A stretch of 64,000 nucleotides of DNA from Anaerobiospirillum sp. NML120449 (GTDB lineage: Bacteria > Pseudomonadota > Gammaproteobacteria > Enterobacterales > Succinivibrionaceae). Of this stretch, positions 47,743 through 58,300 are shown in pieces. The notes under the pieces are model-generated. The model searched no databases and had not been told where the DNA came from. It saw only the letters and a program-made list of their open reading frames with translations. The stretch's first letter is position 1. Every line of letters starts with the position of its first letter. A program made the translations under genes and the position numbers. Location of the stretch: positions 21,580-85,579 of the forward strand of contig NZ_JALKIL010000020.1 of assembly GCF_023051105.1 (NCBI RefSeq). Direction: 5' to 3'.

Positions 47743-48657
47743 ATGGCAGTTTATGTAAATACAAATGTGAGCTCCTTAAACGGACGCCGCTATATTAACA
47801 ATGTACAGAATCAGTTAACTACTACCTATCAAAGACTCTCTTCAGGTCTGAGAATCAATTCTGCAAAGGACGATGCAGCCGGCCTTCAGATCTCCAGCCG
47901 TTTAACTACCCAGATTAATGGCCTGAACCAGGGCAACCGCAACAGCTCCGACGGTATTGCCTTAGCCCAGACCGTTGAAGGTGCCATGGACGAGATCTCT
48001 GGCATGCTCCAGAAGATTCGTACCCTTGCCGTTCAGTCGGCTAACGGCACCAACACTGCCGAAGATCGCACAGCACTGAACAAAGAAGCTAATGCTTTAG
48101 CTCAGGAAATTAACCGCATTGCACAGAAGACCACCTTTGCTGGCAAAACCGTGCTTGATGGTGGCAACGACAATGCTATCTACGGTAAGAATGGTGGTAA
48201 TAACGATGCCAAGGGCAAGTTAACCCTGCAGGTAGGAGCTAACAGCGGCGATACCATTACCTTTGAAGTGAACTCAATGCGCTTCTCCAATATTGCCAAG
48301 CTTGGCGGTATTGCTGATGGCGACATTGCAAACTTCTATGATAAGGCCAACTCAGCAGTAAAGATGGCAACTGCTGAAGAAGCAAACAAGCTTTTAGCTG
48401 AAATCGACAAGCTTATAGGTGCAGTGGATGGTCAGAGAGCCGACCTGGGCGCTATACAAAACCGTTTAGAGAGCTCTATTCGCAACCAGGCTAACGTCTC
48501 TGCTAACCAGGCCGATGCCCGCAGCAGAATTCGTGACGCTGACTTTGCCGAAGAGTCTGCAAATCTGAGCCAGCAGTCCATTATTCAGCAGGCTGCCACC
48601 TCCATGCTGATGCAGGCTAATACACGTCCACAGCTGGGTCTGTCCCTGCTCGGATAA
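47743..48657 (+). CDS. fliC: Flagellin, second copy
   Basis: A 304-residue flagellin. The conserved start is AVYVNTNVSSLNGRRYINN with LSSGLRINSAKDDAAGLQI; the end has ADARSRIRDADFAEESA and ARPQLGLSLLG-like sequence (here NTRPQLGLSLLG). The middle (about 145-215) differs from the flagellin at 28.8 kb. The frame extends to a TTG at 47728, but ATG 47743 matches family starts and has GAGG 9 nt upstream. It is monocistronic with a terminator 55 bp after the stop. No cap, chaperone or other flagellar gene is next to it. Confidence 0.96.
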   Translation: MAVYVNTNVSSLNGRRYINNVQNQLTTTYQRLSSGLRINSAKDDAAGLQISSRLTTQINGLNQGNRNSSDGIALAQTVEGAMDEISGMLQKIRTLAVQSANGTNTAEDRTALNKEANALAQEINRIAQKTTFAGKTVLDGGNDNAIYGKNGGNNDAKGKLTLQVGANSGDTITFEVNSMRFSNIAKLGGIADGDIANFYDKANSAVKMATAEEANKLLAEIDKLIGAVDGQRADLGAIQNRLESSIRNQANVSANQADARSRIRDADFAEESANLSQQSIIQQAATSMLMQANTRPQLGLSLLG

Positions 48658-48711
48658 TCATTATTAAGCTCTCAAAGAGCGCTTAAACTGCAGCTGTATG
48701 CAGTTACATAC

Positions 48712-48752
48712 AAAGAGGCCCGCTGCCATATGGCAACGGGCCTCTTTTGTTT
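48712..48752 (+). terminator. Terminator of the second flagellin
   Basis: AAAGAGGCCCG (48712-48722) pairs perfectly with CGGGCCTCTTT (48737-48747), with an inner TGCC/GGCA stem, followed by TGTTTT. Confidence 0.93.
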
Positions 48753-48986
48753 TAGATGATATGAACAGGAATTTTTAGCCTGCTCATTATCAACTTACAG
48801 ACATTACTTTTTATTTTATAAAGTATTTACTTAGATAAAAGAGACTGCCCTGATTTTGACTCCGGACTGAGGGGTTATGGTTCCAAAGCCGGGTTTTGCC
48901 ATGCTTTACCCGGCATGCCCCGGCATGCCCTGGGCAAGGTGTATTTTCATGCTGACTTGACTGGTTGCTGGTCAGCTGATTCAGGG
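48753..48986. other. Short spacer after the second flagellin
   Basis: AT-rich first, then CCGGCATGCC-type words near 48910-48930. No terminator for the minus-strand HAD gene is obvious. Confidence 0.5.
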
Positions 48987-49676
48987 TCAGATGTATTTGA
49001 GGATATCGGTTGCTTTTGGCAGGATAAACTCTGTGTCCAGGTCATCAAAAGCATAGTAGTCGCAGGCTCCAGTCAGGACAGCCAGTTCGTGGGCACCTGC
49101 GTTGCGCAGCATCTGGATGTCCAGAACGGCATCTCCCACACCAATAATCCTGTCAACCGGGGTACCTGACCTGGCTGAAATCAGATTAATCATGGCCGGG
49201 CTTGGCTTGGACTCACAGTCGTCACCGGTGCAGATTACACTGAAATACTGTTTGAGCTCAGGTACGTCAACAAAGAGTCTGTCTACACCTACTTTTGATT
49301 TACCTGAGGCAATAGCCAGCTCATAGCCGTGGTCCTTGAGTGCAGCGAGCATGTCCAGAGTGCCATCAAAGAGTCTGGTTACGTTGATATCCTTGCTTAC
49401 AGCAAAAGTATCACGGTACAGCTGAGTCACCTCGGCTGCCAGGCGCTCGTCAGTCGGATCTGGCAACAGGCTTTTGATGCCCAGGTACAGGGACATGCCA
49501 ATAGTGCCTTTGACAGCCTCAGCTGAAGGCACAGGCAGGCCGCAATGGCTGAAAGTGCGGGTAAAGCACAAAATGATCTGATCGATGCTGTCAGTTAAAG
49601 TGCCATCTACATCAAAGGCAATCAGCCTGACATTGCTCATCTGCTCTTTCAGGCCATCATCAAATTTCAGTGTCAC
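48987..49676 (-). CDS. HAD-family phosphatase (phosphoglycolate phosphatase/PpaX-like)
   Basis: A 229-residue HAD hydrolase of the subfamily with an alpha-helical cap. Motif I is DVDGTLTDS (nucleophile Asp), motif II has Ser in IASGKSK, motif III is the Lys of ESKPSPAM, and motif IV is GVGDAVLDI. The overall layout resembles phosphoglycolate phosphatases and PpaX-type pyrophosphatases; the substrate cannot be assigned. The start is GTG 49676 with AGGAAAAA upstream; ATG 49640 just before the catalytic strand is an alternative. It stands alone on the minus strand. Confidence 0.85.
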   Translation of the reverse strand: MTLKFDDGLKEQMSNVRLIAFDVDGTLTDSIDQIILCFTRTFSHCGLPVPSAEAVKGTIGMSLYLGIKSLLPDPTDERLAAEVTQLYRDTFAVSKDINVTRLFDGTLDMLAALKDHGYELAIASGKSKVGVDRLFVDVPELKQYFSVICTGDDCESKPSPAMINLISARSGTPVDRIIGVGDAVLDIQMLRNAGAHELAVLTGACDYYAFDDLDTEFILPKATDILKYI

Positions 49677-50060
49677 GGAATTTTTCCTGTAATTGGGTTA
49701 CATCAGGAAGCCAGATGCCGGTGAAACCGGTATCGCATGTGCTGGTATTGCCCCCTGCTCAGCTCAATGGGCTTGCCATACTTCTGAGCGTTTTTCATAC
49801 CGTCCTGAGTCTGTAATGACTCAGGCTGTCATAGAGTGGCAAAGCAAGGCAGGCTCTGAGCTATCCATAATGGCTGTACCATCTGGACTTAATGCAGCTG
49901 CCATAACCATGCATGTACAGCTGAGCTCTATGATAACAGGCTGACTGAGCTTTGCCCCATATTAAAATACTCTGGCCATACAGTGGACAGCTCACGCACT
50001 TGCCATACCTTACTGCATCTGATTGGCAAATGGGCATTCCTGCCTGTGCATGACTGCCTG

Positions 50061-50160
50061 TGCCTGACTATGCCCTCCTGACTGTACATGACTGCATGTG
50101 CCTGACTATGCCCTCCTGACTGTACATGACTGCCTGTGCCTGCTGACTGTACATGACAGC
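50061..50160. repeat. 38-bp tandem repeat, about 2.5 copies
   Basis: Units starting TGCCTGACTATGCCCTCCTG begin at 50061 and 50099; a shortened one starts at 50137. Flanking DNA to 50215 is more CTGACTGTRCATGAC. Confidence 0.85.
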
Positions 50161-50356
50161 CTGTGACTGGCTGACTGTGCATGACTGCCTGTACATGACA
50201 GGCAAGCCTCATTGCCTGACTGTTGATGTAAAACTCAGAAGGCCTGAGCTCATGTGGTAATGGGATGTGGTCATGGCTATAGCCATATACTGACAGAGCC
50301 CCTGCTGTTATCAAAATAAGGGCTTGAGATACTTTATCTGTACTCTACTTACAACA

Positions 50357-50387
50357 CGGGCCAGTGCGGATTATCCGAACTGGCCCG
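50357..50387 (-). terminator. Long hairpin downstream of rluC
   Basis: CGGGCCAGT (50357-50365) pairs with ACTGGCCCG (50379-50387), and CGG/CCG pair inside. It is 135 bp after the rluC stop, but neither side has a real T-run, so it may be a processing or stability element and not a terminator. Confidence 0.5.
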
Positions 50388-50521
50388 AGGTTTAACAGCA
50401 CCAGGTGCAGTTGCTGAGGGTGCGTCCCTGGACTGTCTGGCTGGCAGCAGTGCTCAGCCGGTTATGTGCTGGAAAAGCGATAGCTGGATGCTGCTCCTGA
50501 TTTGGAGAGAGGGGTGCGTGG

Positions 50522-51499
50522 TTAGCTGTCAGTGCGGGAGCGCAGAGTAGCAAGGACAGCCTCAAGCTCAGGAGGCAGCGGGGCCTCGACCTTCTGGACG
50601 CGGTCGGTGGCCGGATCGATAAAGCTGACACGGAAGGCATGGAGGAACATGCGATGCATACCCAGGCTCTTCAGCCATGCGTTGAACTGACGGTCACCGT
50701 ATTTGTCGTCACCGCCTACAGGGTGTTTGACATAGGCTGAGTGGACACGAATCTGGTGAGTACGTCCAGTGTGAGGCATGGCGGCCATGAGAGTGGCGTC
50801 TGCGCCAAAGCTCTCAACAATGTCATAGCCTGTTGAGGATGGAGCACCTTCTTTGAAGTTTACCTCGACCATACGCTCACCCGAGCGCAGCTCGTTTCTT
50901 ACCAGAGGAGCGTTAACGAGGTTGACCTTGCGGTCCCACTTGCCTGGCACCAGGGTAAGGTAGCGCTTTTTCACTACGCGGTTACGGAACTGCTCATGCA
51001 GATTACGCAGAGCTGAGCGGCGCCTGGCAATAATCAGAGCGCCTGAGGTTTCACGATCCAGACGGTGGGCAAGCTCCAGGAAGCTTTCCTGAGGATAAAG
51101 GGCGCGCATGGCTTCGATAAGACCAAACTCAATACCGGAGCCGCCATGAGCTGCAAGACCGGCTGGCTTGTCCACGACAATCAGCAGCTCATTTTCAAAG
51201 AGAATACGGTTTTTGAGGTCCTGGACCAGATGCAGATTGGATGATGGAATGGTTACCGGACCGGTGCTTACTCTTACCGGAGGCACACGAATCTCGTCAC
51301 CGGCCTTAATCTTGTAGGATGGCGAGACACGGCCCTTGTTAACTCTGACCTCACCACGACGCAAGATACGGTAGATCATGCTGCGTGGTACGCCTTTGAG
51401 TACACGGGCCAGGTAGTTATCAAGGCGCTGACCGTCATCATCATCACTGGCGGTGCGGTATGTAACCTTAAACTGTTCCTGATTTTCTGACTGTGCCAT
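50522..51499 (-). CDS. rluC: 23S rRNA pseudouridine synthase RluC
   Basis: A 325-residue RluA-family enzyme (E. coli RluC is 319). An N-terminal S4 domain (about 18-75, RLDNYLARVLKGVPRSMIYRI) precedes the catalytic domain with HRLDRETSGALI, whose Asp is the nucleophile, and later PHTGRTHQIRVH. RluC modifies 955, 2504 and 2580 of 23S rRNA in E. coli. The frame is open to a GTG at 51541, but ATG 51499 (MAQSENQEQF) has AGGA 6 nt upstream. As in E. coli it is divergent from rne, which supports RluC over RluD or RluA, but the gap here is 3.9 kb. Confidence 0.93.
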   Translation of the reverse strand: MAQSENQEQFKVTYRTASDDDDGQRLDNYLARVLKGVPRSMIYRILRRGEVRVNKGRVSPSYKIKAGDEIRVPPVRVSTGPVTIPSSNLHLVQDLKNRILFENELLIVVDKPAGLAAHGGSGIEFGLIEAMRALYPQESFLELAHRLDRETSGALIIARRRSALRNLHEQFRNRVVKKRYLTLVPGKWDRKVNLVNAPLVRNELRSGERMVEVNFKEGAPSSTGYDIVESFGADATLMAAMPHTGRTHQIRVHSAYVKHPVGGDDKYGDRQFNAWLKSLGMHRMFLHAFRVSFIDPATDRVQKVEAPLPPELEAVLATLRSRTDS

Positions 51500-54400
51500 T
51501 ACCGTCCTCATTATCTTATGCCGCGCTCCTAAGAGCTGCACTTACAGCGCTTCCCTGACTGCCTGCAGCTGGTAACTGCATGGCTGTGCCATGCACCCGC
51601 TGGCGGTGCACCCGCCTGCGGTGCACCCTTTGGCAGTGCCACCGATGGTAGCGCACCATTTGGCAGTGCATCCTTTGGGCTCATGCTATATGTGCCTGAA
51701 TACAGCCTCCCGGCTGTGGCTGAAAAACTTTACTGTGCCTGACTGGAACTGATTCTTGCGGCGCTGCAAAGCAGAGCGGCAAGTAGCAGATCTCAGGGGC
51801 TGAAAAGTTTCGTAAACTGCATATTTTAGCAAACTAAGCCCACTCACTCCACTGACTTGCCGGTCATTATTGTCAGCTTCAGCCAGCTCAGGTGACCATG
51901 TTCGTATCCATCCATGTCATTGCGTCTTATGTATGCCGCGCATAAAGGCTATGTATTGCTTTCGTATGCTCTTTTAAAGCCTGTCTGCCCTCCTGCGTCT
52001 ACTGTAAGACTTTGTGATGTCTTGCTCATGGCACACGGTTTATTACCTGGCATGGCCTGCAGCTGGTTACCAGCCCTGTTACTGGCTAAGTTTCTGGCCA
52101 CAGGCATGGACGGGACTGGGCCGTATTGTGAGATTTAGGCATGGAAGGAAGAAAGGCCTCACTGCAGGAGGCCGGATGACTTACAGCCGTCCTGCTGGCG
52201 TATTGCCTGCTGGTAGACTGATTGCTGGCGGCTTGCCTGCTGGCAGGGATGCTTACTGCCGGACTGATTGCTGGCGGACAGGCTGGTGGCGGCCTGATTG
52301 CCGTCTGCGAGGGTGAGCGGTGAGCTGGCTTTTTGGCCGCACGAGGTGGCGACGGCAGCCATTTGGCTGCCATGGCATGACTGAGGCTGGGGGCTGGTGA
52401 AAAGTTCTGTGGCGTCGGTGCGGCCGATGCTGGCTGGGATATGAGGCAAAGCCCCTGGTTTATTGCGGGGCGTCTAATGCGGCATGTCTTGTTGCAGACT
52501 GGCCTTTGTTAGATAATAGCAGTCGTTATGGCCGGATTAACCATGGGGCTTTTAATCGTGCCCTCGTCAGTCCAGCCAGTGCGCTCTGTATGGCACTGCC
52601 ATACGTCGCCAAAGACTGTCAGTCTGTGCATTTTTGATTGACTGGCAGAGAGGCACAGTCCGGACACCTGCTGTCCTGCTTTCTGTGCTGCAGACTCCCC
52701 TTTCTGGGAGTGCCGGTATCAGCCTTTACTTTCCTGATGACATCCGGTGCTCTGACTGATTCAGGGCTGCAGACAGACGCTACAGTTAAGGAACACCTCC
52801 GGCAACCTGCTCTGCCTGCAACGGGATAAGCCCGGGATATGCAGCCCGGCCGGTTACCACATCCCAAAAGCACGACCATCAGCTTAACTTTACCCTCATC
52901 ACAGTAGCATGACTGATAAGGCCAGCTCCTTTCAGTCATCGACAATGCCCCCCTCTTACCTTCTGGTCTGAGGTATGCTGCCCTGCTGCACTGGCTGCAA
53001 AACCTGTGGCAGTGTCCAGGCGGCACAGGCTGTAAGGCCCAGGCATGCGGCCCCGCCGCAGCAGTGATGCCGGTATTTTTCAGTTCTGCTCTTCTGGTTT
53101 TGCTGTTACCTGTAATGGCCCCGCCTCGTTACTCTGACCTTGCCTCACTTTGCTGCAATGTCATGAGCATGCTGAGGTCAGTTGCCCGGTACAGCTGCTT
53201 TTGCCCTTTTGTGCCCTGCCGTCCTTGTACTGCCCGCCCTTTATTTCCGGCCCTGGGAACTGCCCGTTATACCTGCGAACAAATCAGCACCGCCATCATT
53301 GCCTGCGGCTGCAGCCACTGCTGCCAGACAGTAATCTGCCCTTGCCCGCCTGGCTTTACCGGTAAAGACCATGGATGAGCCTGCCCTCATGACCGCCCAG
53401 TGCCGTCAGATGTGCCGCCTCCCTGGTCATTTATCCTCAATGGTAAACCCTGGCCGACTGCAGAAACTGCTTTAACAAGCCGTGCCTGCATATGCCGATA
53501 TATGGCACTGTATGCCACTTTAAGGCATAAAGTTATGGCCGCGTCTGATAATCTCGCCCCTGTTATACCGCAAAGCATGCCCCCTGCGGGCATCGATGCT
53601 GCTGCTCAATTAATCAGCAGACAGCCAATTGACGGTAATAATCATCAATGCCGCCCGGCTGGAGCAGTCCCTGTCTCTTAACCCAGCAGGCTCTGCAACC
53701 CCCGGTATGGAATGACTTTCAAGTAGCGATAAAGAGTCGACACGGTGGCTCTTTCAGGCCCCCTCTTCCCAGAAGATAAGGCGCGCCTGTCAGTGCTTAT
53801 TCCAACAATCAATACTTTTACAGGATCAGAAATACTTCAGCGTACGTAACCGTATATGCATGAGGCCTGCGCCCTGAGCGCAGTGCAGCAGTCCCCGCTT
53901 TCAGGTCAGGACTGCAGCCGTGTGCCTGTCAGGGCGCCCGACCTTGTCTTACGAACAAATTCCTGCCTGTCAACTGTACCTGAGCATGTCTGTCTCAATC
54001 CCGGCCCTGAGGCCGCATTTTCATGACAGCAGCGACTTATGGTATCTGACATCCCTGCAGGATCTTAAGCTGCCGCCTTACAGCATCGGCCTGTGCCTGT
54101 GCACTGACGCGCCAGCAACAGATTCATAATGTCAGGTCATCCAGTTTTACGAGCTGGCTGCCTGTCATGCTCCACTTTGCGCCACTGGCTCAGGCCGCTG
54201 GCAACGGGCTCAGCCCCCGGGCATGTCCTTTTGATGAGCATTATGACTCTGCTTCGTGATGACCATGGTCTGGTAAATCCGGCTCTCCACTGCAACGGCA
54301 GTCGCCAGCTTTCCATATATCCAGTCTTATAACCGTGCCCTCTGGCACATATGCCTTTATTCACTGCTGCACTGCCCGGCACCAGCCAGGCAAATGCAGC

Positions 54401-55372
54401 TAAGAGCAGGGAGCCGCTCCTGCGTACCAGTGCAACTGCGCACCTGTGCGCCTGCCGCTCCCAACCTCAGCAAAGAGCCTGAGGCTGATAACAACCAGTT
54501 ACGCTGTGCTATTACCATGATATGTCATGAGTGCACATTAAAGCTGACAGATCTGTGCAGCCTCATGCCCTGAGCACTGTCTGGACGGCATGCCGTTCAG
54601 CCTCAACAACCATACTTAATTTAACTGACCTGAGTGTTGCAGACCTGATGGCAGGTCCCATTGCGGACGTGCTTTCAGACCGGGCCCTGCAACAGCTGAC
54701 CCACACTCAGACACTCAGACAGCCTTTTAACGGCTGCCTGACAGCAAACAGTTCAGGCAGGCGGCATTCAGGCCAGTCATGGCTGCGTCAGCCTGCCTGC
54801 GGGAATACAGAAAATACCTCCAGCTATGACGTGAGCTGAGCCATCTCAGCCCGGGCAGCTATTACAGTCACAGACCGGCATGCCGGGCATGGCTGCATCA
54901 GCGCCTGCGCGCAGCTGGGCACTTTCTGTATCAGCCCTGACGGCACCAGTACCGAAGACCTCAAGGTCTCAGGTTCTGTGCCTGCAGGCCTGAGTGCGCA
55001 TCCAGTACACGTGCGTACCGTCCTCTGACTGGCTGCCTGAGTGCTGTTAGCACCCAGGGCTGTTTCATAGCCTTACTGGTCTGTTGAATATTGCAGCCGT
55101 GCCGTGCGTGCCTTTTCCGGCACAGTGCGGTGCATGGCCCATCCTGGGCCTGACCTGGCCGGGCTGGCCTTTGGGCCATGCCGGTGCCAGCGACGCTCTG
55201 CTCAGGTCTGCCGGGGCCTGCTTATTGTGTGGTGGTTATTGAGGTTGCTTTTTTGATGTGGGATAAGGGCCTGTGAGCATGTGGGACGGCTTTGATGGCT
55301 GGCATGCAGGGATATGCCTGGGGACTGAGTTCTGATCTCTGAAGGAAGGATTGCCGTATAAGGATCTTTTCC
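51500..55372. other. 3.9 kb spacer between rluC and rne
   Basis: No credible gene in any frame. It has a GGTGCACC-rich patch (51590-51670), a GCTGGCGG/GCCTGCTG-rich patch (52190-52310) and otherwise featureless CTGCC/CAGG-rich DNA. The rne promoter and leader must lie at its right end, but I could not single out a promoter or the rne leader hairpins known from E. coli. Confidence 0.6.
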
Positions 55373-58300
55373 GTGAAAAGAATGCTTATCAACGCCACGC
55401 AAGAAGAAGAAGTGCGTGTCGCCCTTGTCGATGGTAATAAGCTTTATGACCTCGACATTGAATCCCCACAGCATGCCAACAAGAAGGCCAATATCTACAA
55501 GGGTGTAATTACCCGTATTGAGCCAAGTCTTGAGGCTGCCTTTGTTGACTATGGCGTTGAGCGCCATGGCTTCCTGCCAATTAAGGAAATTGCCCGTGAA
55601 TACTATCCTGAAGGCACTGACTTCAGCGATCACGCTTCCTTAAAGACAGCTTTACGCGAGGGCCAGGAAGTTATCGTTCAGATTGAAAAAGAAGAACGTG
55701 GCCAGAAAGGCGCTGCCCTTACCACCTTTATCTCCCTTGCCGGTTCCTACCTGGTATTAATGCCTAACAATCCGCGTGCCGGTGGTATTTCCCGCCGCAT
55801 TGAGGGTGAAGAGCGTGCTGAAATCCGCGCTGCCTTCGAGGGTATCAACATTCCTCATGGCATGGGCGTGATTATCCGTACTGCCGGTGTAGGCAAGAGT
55901 GCCGAAGAGCTGTCCTGGGACCTCTCCATTCTTACCAAGCTCTGGGAAATGATCAGAAAGGCCGCCTCATCCAAGAAGGCTCCTTTCCTCATTCACCAGG
56001 AGTCCAGCATTGCCATCCGCGCTATCCGCGACTATCTGCGTCCTGATATCGGCGAAATTCTGGTCGACAGCAAGGAAGTGTATGAGCACATTGTTCATCA
56101 CATCAAGCTGGTGCGCCCTGAGTTCTCCGAGCGTGTACGCCTGTACCGTGGCGAAATCCCTCTGTTCTCCAAGTACCAGATTGAAAGCCAGATTGAATCT
56201 GCCTATCTGCGTGAGGTACGTCTGCCATCAGGCGGTGCCATTGTTATCGACCCAACCGAAGCTCTGACCTCCATCGACGTCAACTCAGCCAAGGCCACCA
56301 AGGGCGGTGACATTGAGGAAACAGCTCTGCAGACCAATATCGAGGCTGCTGAGGAAATTGCCCGTCAGCTGCGTCTTCGTGACGTAGGCGGTCTGGTTGT
56401 GATCGACTTTATTGACATGAGTCCGATCAAGAACCAGCGTGAGATTGAAAACCGCATGAGGGAAGCCTGCCGTCAGGATCGCGCCCGCATACAGTTCTCC
56501 CGCATCTCCCGCTTCGGTCTGCTTGAGATGTCCCGTCAGAGACTGCGTCCATCTCTTGAAGAGTCCACCAGCCACGTATGTCCTATGTGTCAGGGCCAGG
56601 GTACCATTCGAGATACCGCGTCTTTGGCCTTATCGATCATGCGTCTGGTCGAGGAAGAAGCACACAAGGAGCACACAGGCGACGTCATGGCCTTTGCTCC
56701 CGTTGAGATTGCCACCTTCATTCTCAACAACAAGCGCCGTCAGCTCGAGGCTATCGAGAAGAATACCGGCATTAAGGTAACCGTAATCCCTGATCAGCAC
56801 ATGATGGCCCCAAGCTATGAGGTTCATCGTGTGCTCAACAGCGCCTCCAGCCTGCCTCTTGACTGCTCCAAGGACGACCCTACCGCAATTTTGCGTGAGC
56901 GCGCTTCCCGCGACCGTGCCAAGGTTCAGGAGACCATGCTGCGCCGTGAGTTTGCCGCCCGCAAACAGCAGCAGCCAGGCGCCCGTGAAACCCCTATGGT
57001 CTTCACTGAGGACATTACACTCAACTCCCCTGCTCCTCACATGATTGATGAAAACAGCGATGATCCGCACACCATCAATCTCAAGAACAGCGAGCAGCCA
57101 CGTGCCGGTAATGTGGTCATGAATGACGGCCGCATTGAGGTCAAGAACGGCAAGATCTTCTCCAAGATCTTCTCCTTCATTGGCAACCTCATTAAGGGTA
57201 ATGACGCCCAGCAGGCCCAGCCTGCCCGCGATCAGGACGCAGCCGCTGACAGCCGTGACCAGGCTGCCTCCGAGCGCACTGAGCGTAGTGATGGCCGCCG
57301 CAATGGCAACTCACGCCGTAACGGTCAGAAGCGCCGCAATGAGCGTCCGGACCGCCAGGAGCGCGATCGCCGCAAGAGCGAGCGCTTTGAGCGTACCGAG
57401 CGTCAGAGCCGCAGCGAGCGTCCGGAGCGCGGCGAACGCCCTGAGCGCGCCGAGCGCCAGGATCGCGCCGAGCGTCCAGAGCGCAGCGAACGCCTTGAGC
57501 GCGCTGAGCGTCCAGAGCGCAGCGAACGCCCTGAGCGCGGCGAGCGTCAGGATCGAGCCGAGCGCATGGAGCGCAACGATCGTCCTGAGCGTGATTCCAT
57601 GGACCGCCCAGAGCGCAGCGAGCGCCCTGCACGTCAGGAACGCAGCGAGCGCCCAGAGCGCGGCGAACGTCCTGATCGCGCCGATCGCGACAGTGAGCGC
57701 CTTGACCGTCAGGACCGTTATGAGGCTGACAGCGCTTATGATCAGGATCGTGACAGCAGCGCAGCTGAGCGTGACGATTTTGAGCAGAGCCCACGTCAGG
57801 AACGCCGTTCCCGCAACAGTGCACGCGACGAGCGTAATGATCGTAGCGAGAGCTTTGAGGCCGAGGCTGATGAGACTCCAGTACGTGAGCGCCGTGAGCG
57901 TGGTGAGCGTGGCGAACGCTCTGAGCGTTCAGAGCGTGGTGAGCGCCGTCGTGAGCGCAGCCGCGATGACCGCCGCTCCCGCCGCTCTGAGCCACGTCAG
58001 TCAAAGAAAGTTCCTCTCAATGCCCGTACTCTTGGCTTCAACGATGCTGAAGTCTTTGACGTAGCCAGCATTACTGAGGTCAGAAACTTTGCCTTTGTTG
58101 AGGAAAATCTGACCTCTGCTCCTATGGGTGAGGGTCCGGACCATGAGGTTCCATTTGCCGGTGACATCACTGCCCGTACCTTTGAGGAAGGCCGTGAGTT
58201 CCGCAAGGCTGAAACCACTGGTGGTCTGCAGGAGGCTACCGTCTGTGCTGAGGTTGCTACCATCAGCGAGCCTGCCCCTGTAGAAATTATCTTCAGCATC

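Larger units (their letters stand above)
49677..50521. other. 0.85 kb spacer
   Basis: No gene seen. It contains a 38-bp repeat around 50.1 kb and a long GC-rich hairpin at 50357-50387 after rluC. Confidence 0.6.

Noticed and set aside
57192..58004. 270-codon minus-strand frame within rne
   Set aside because: It is the mirror of the Arg/Glu repeats of RNase E and has no independent support.
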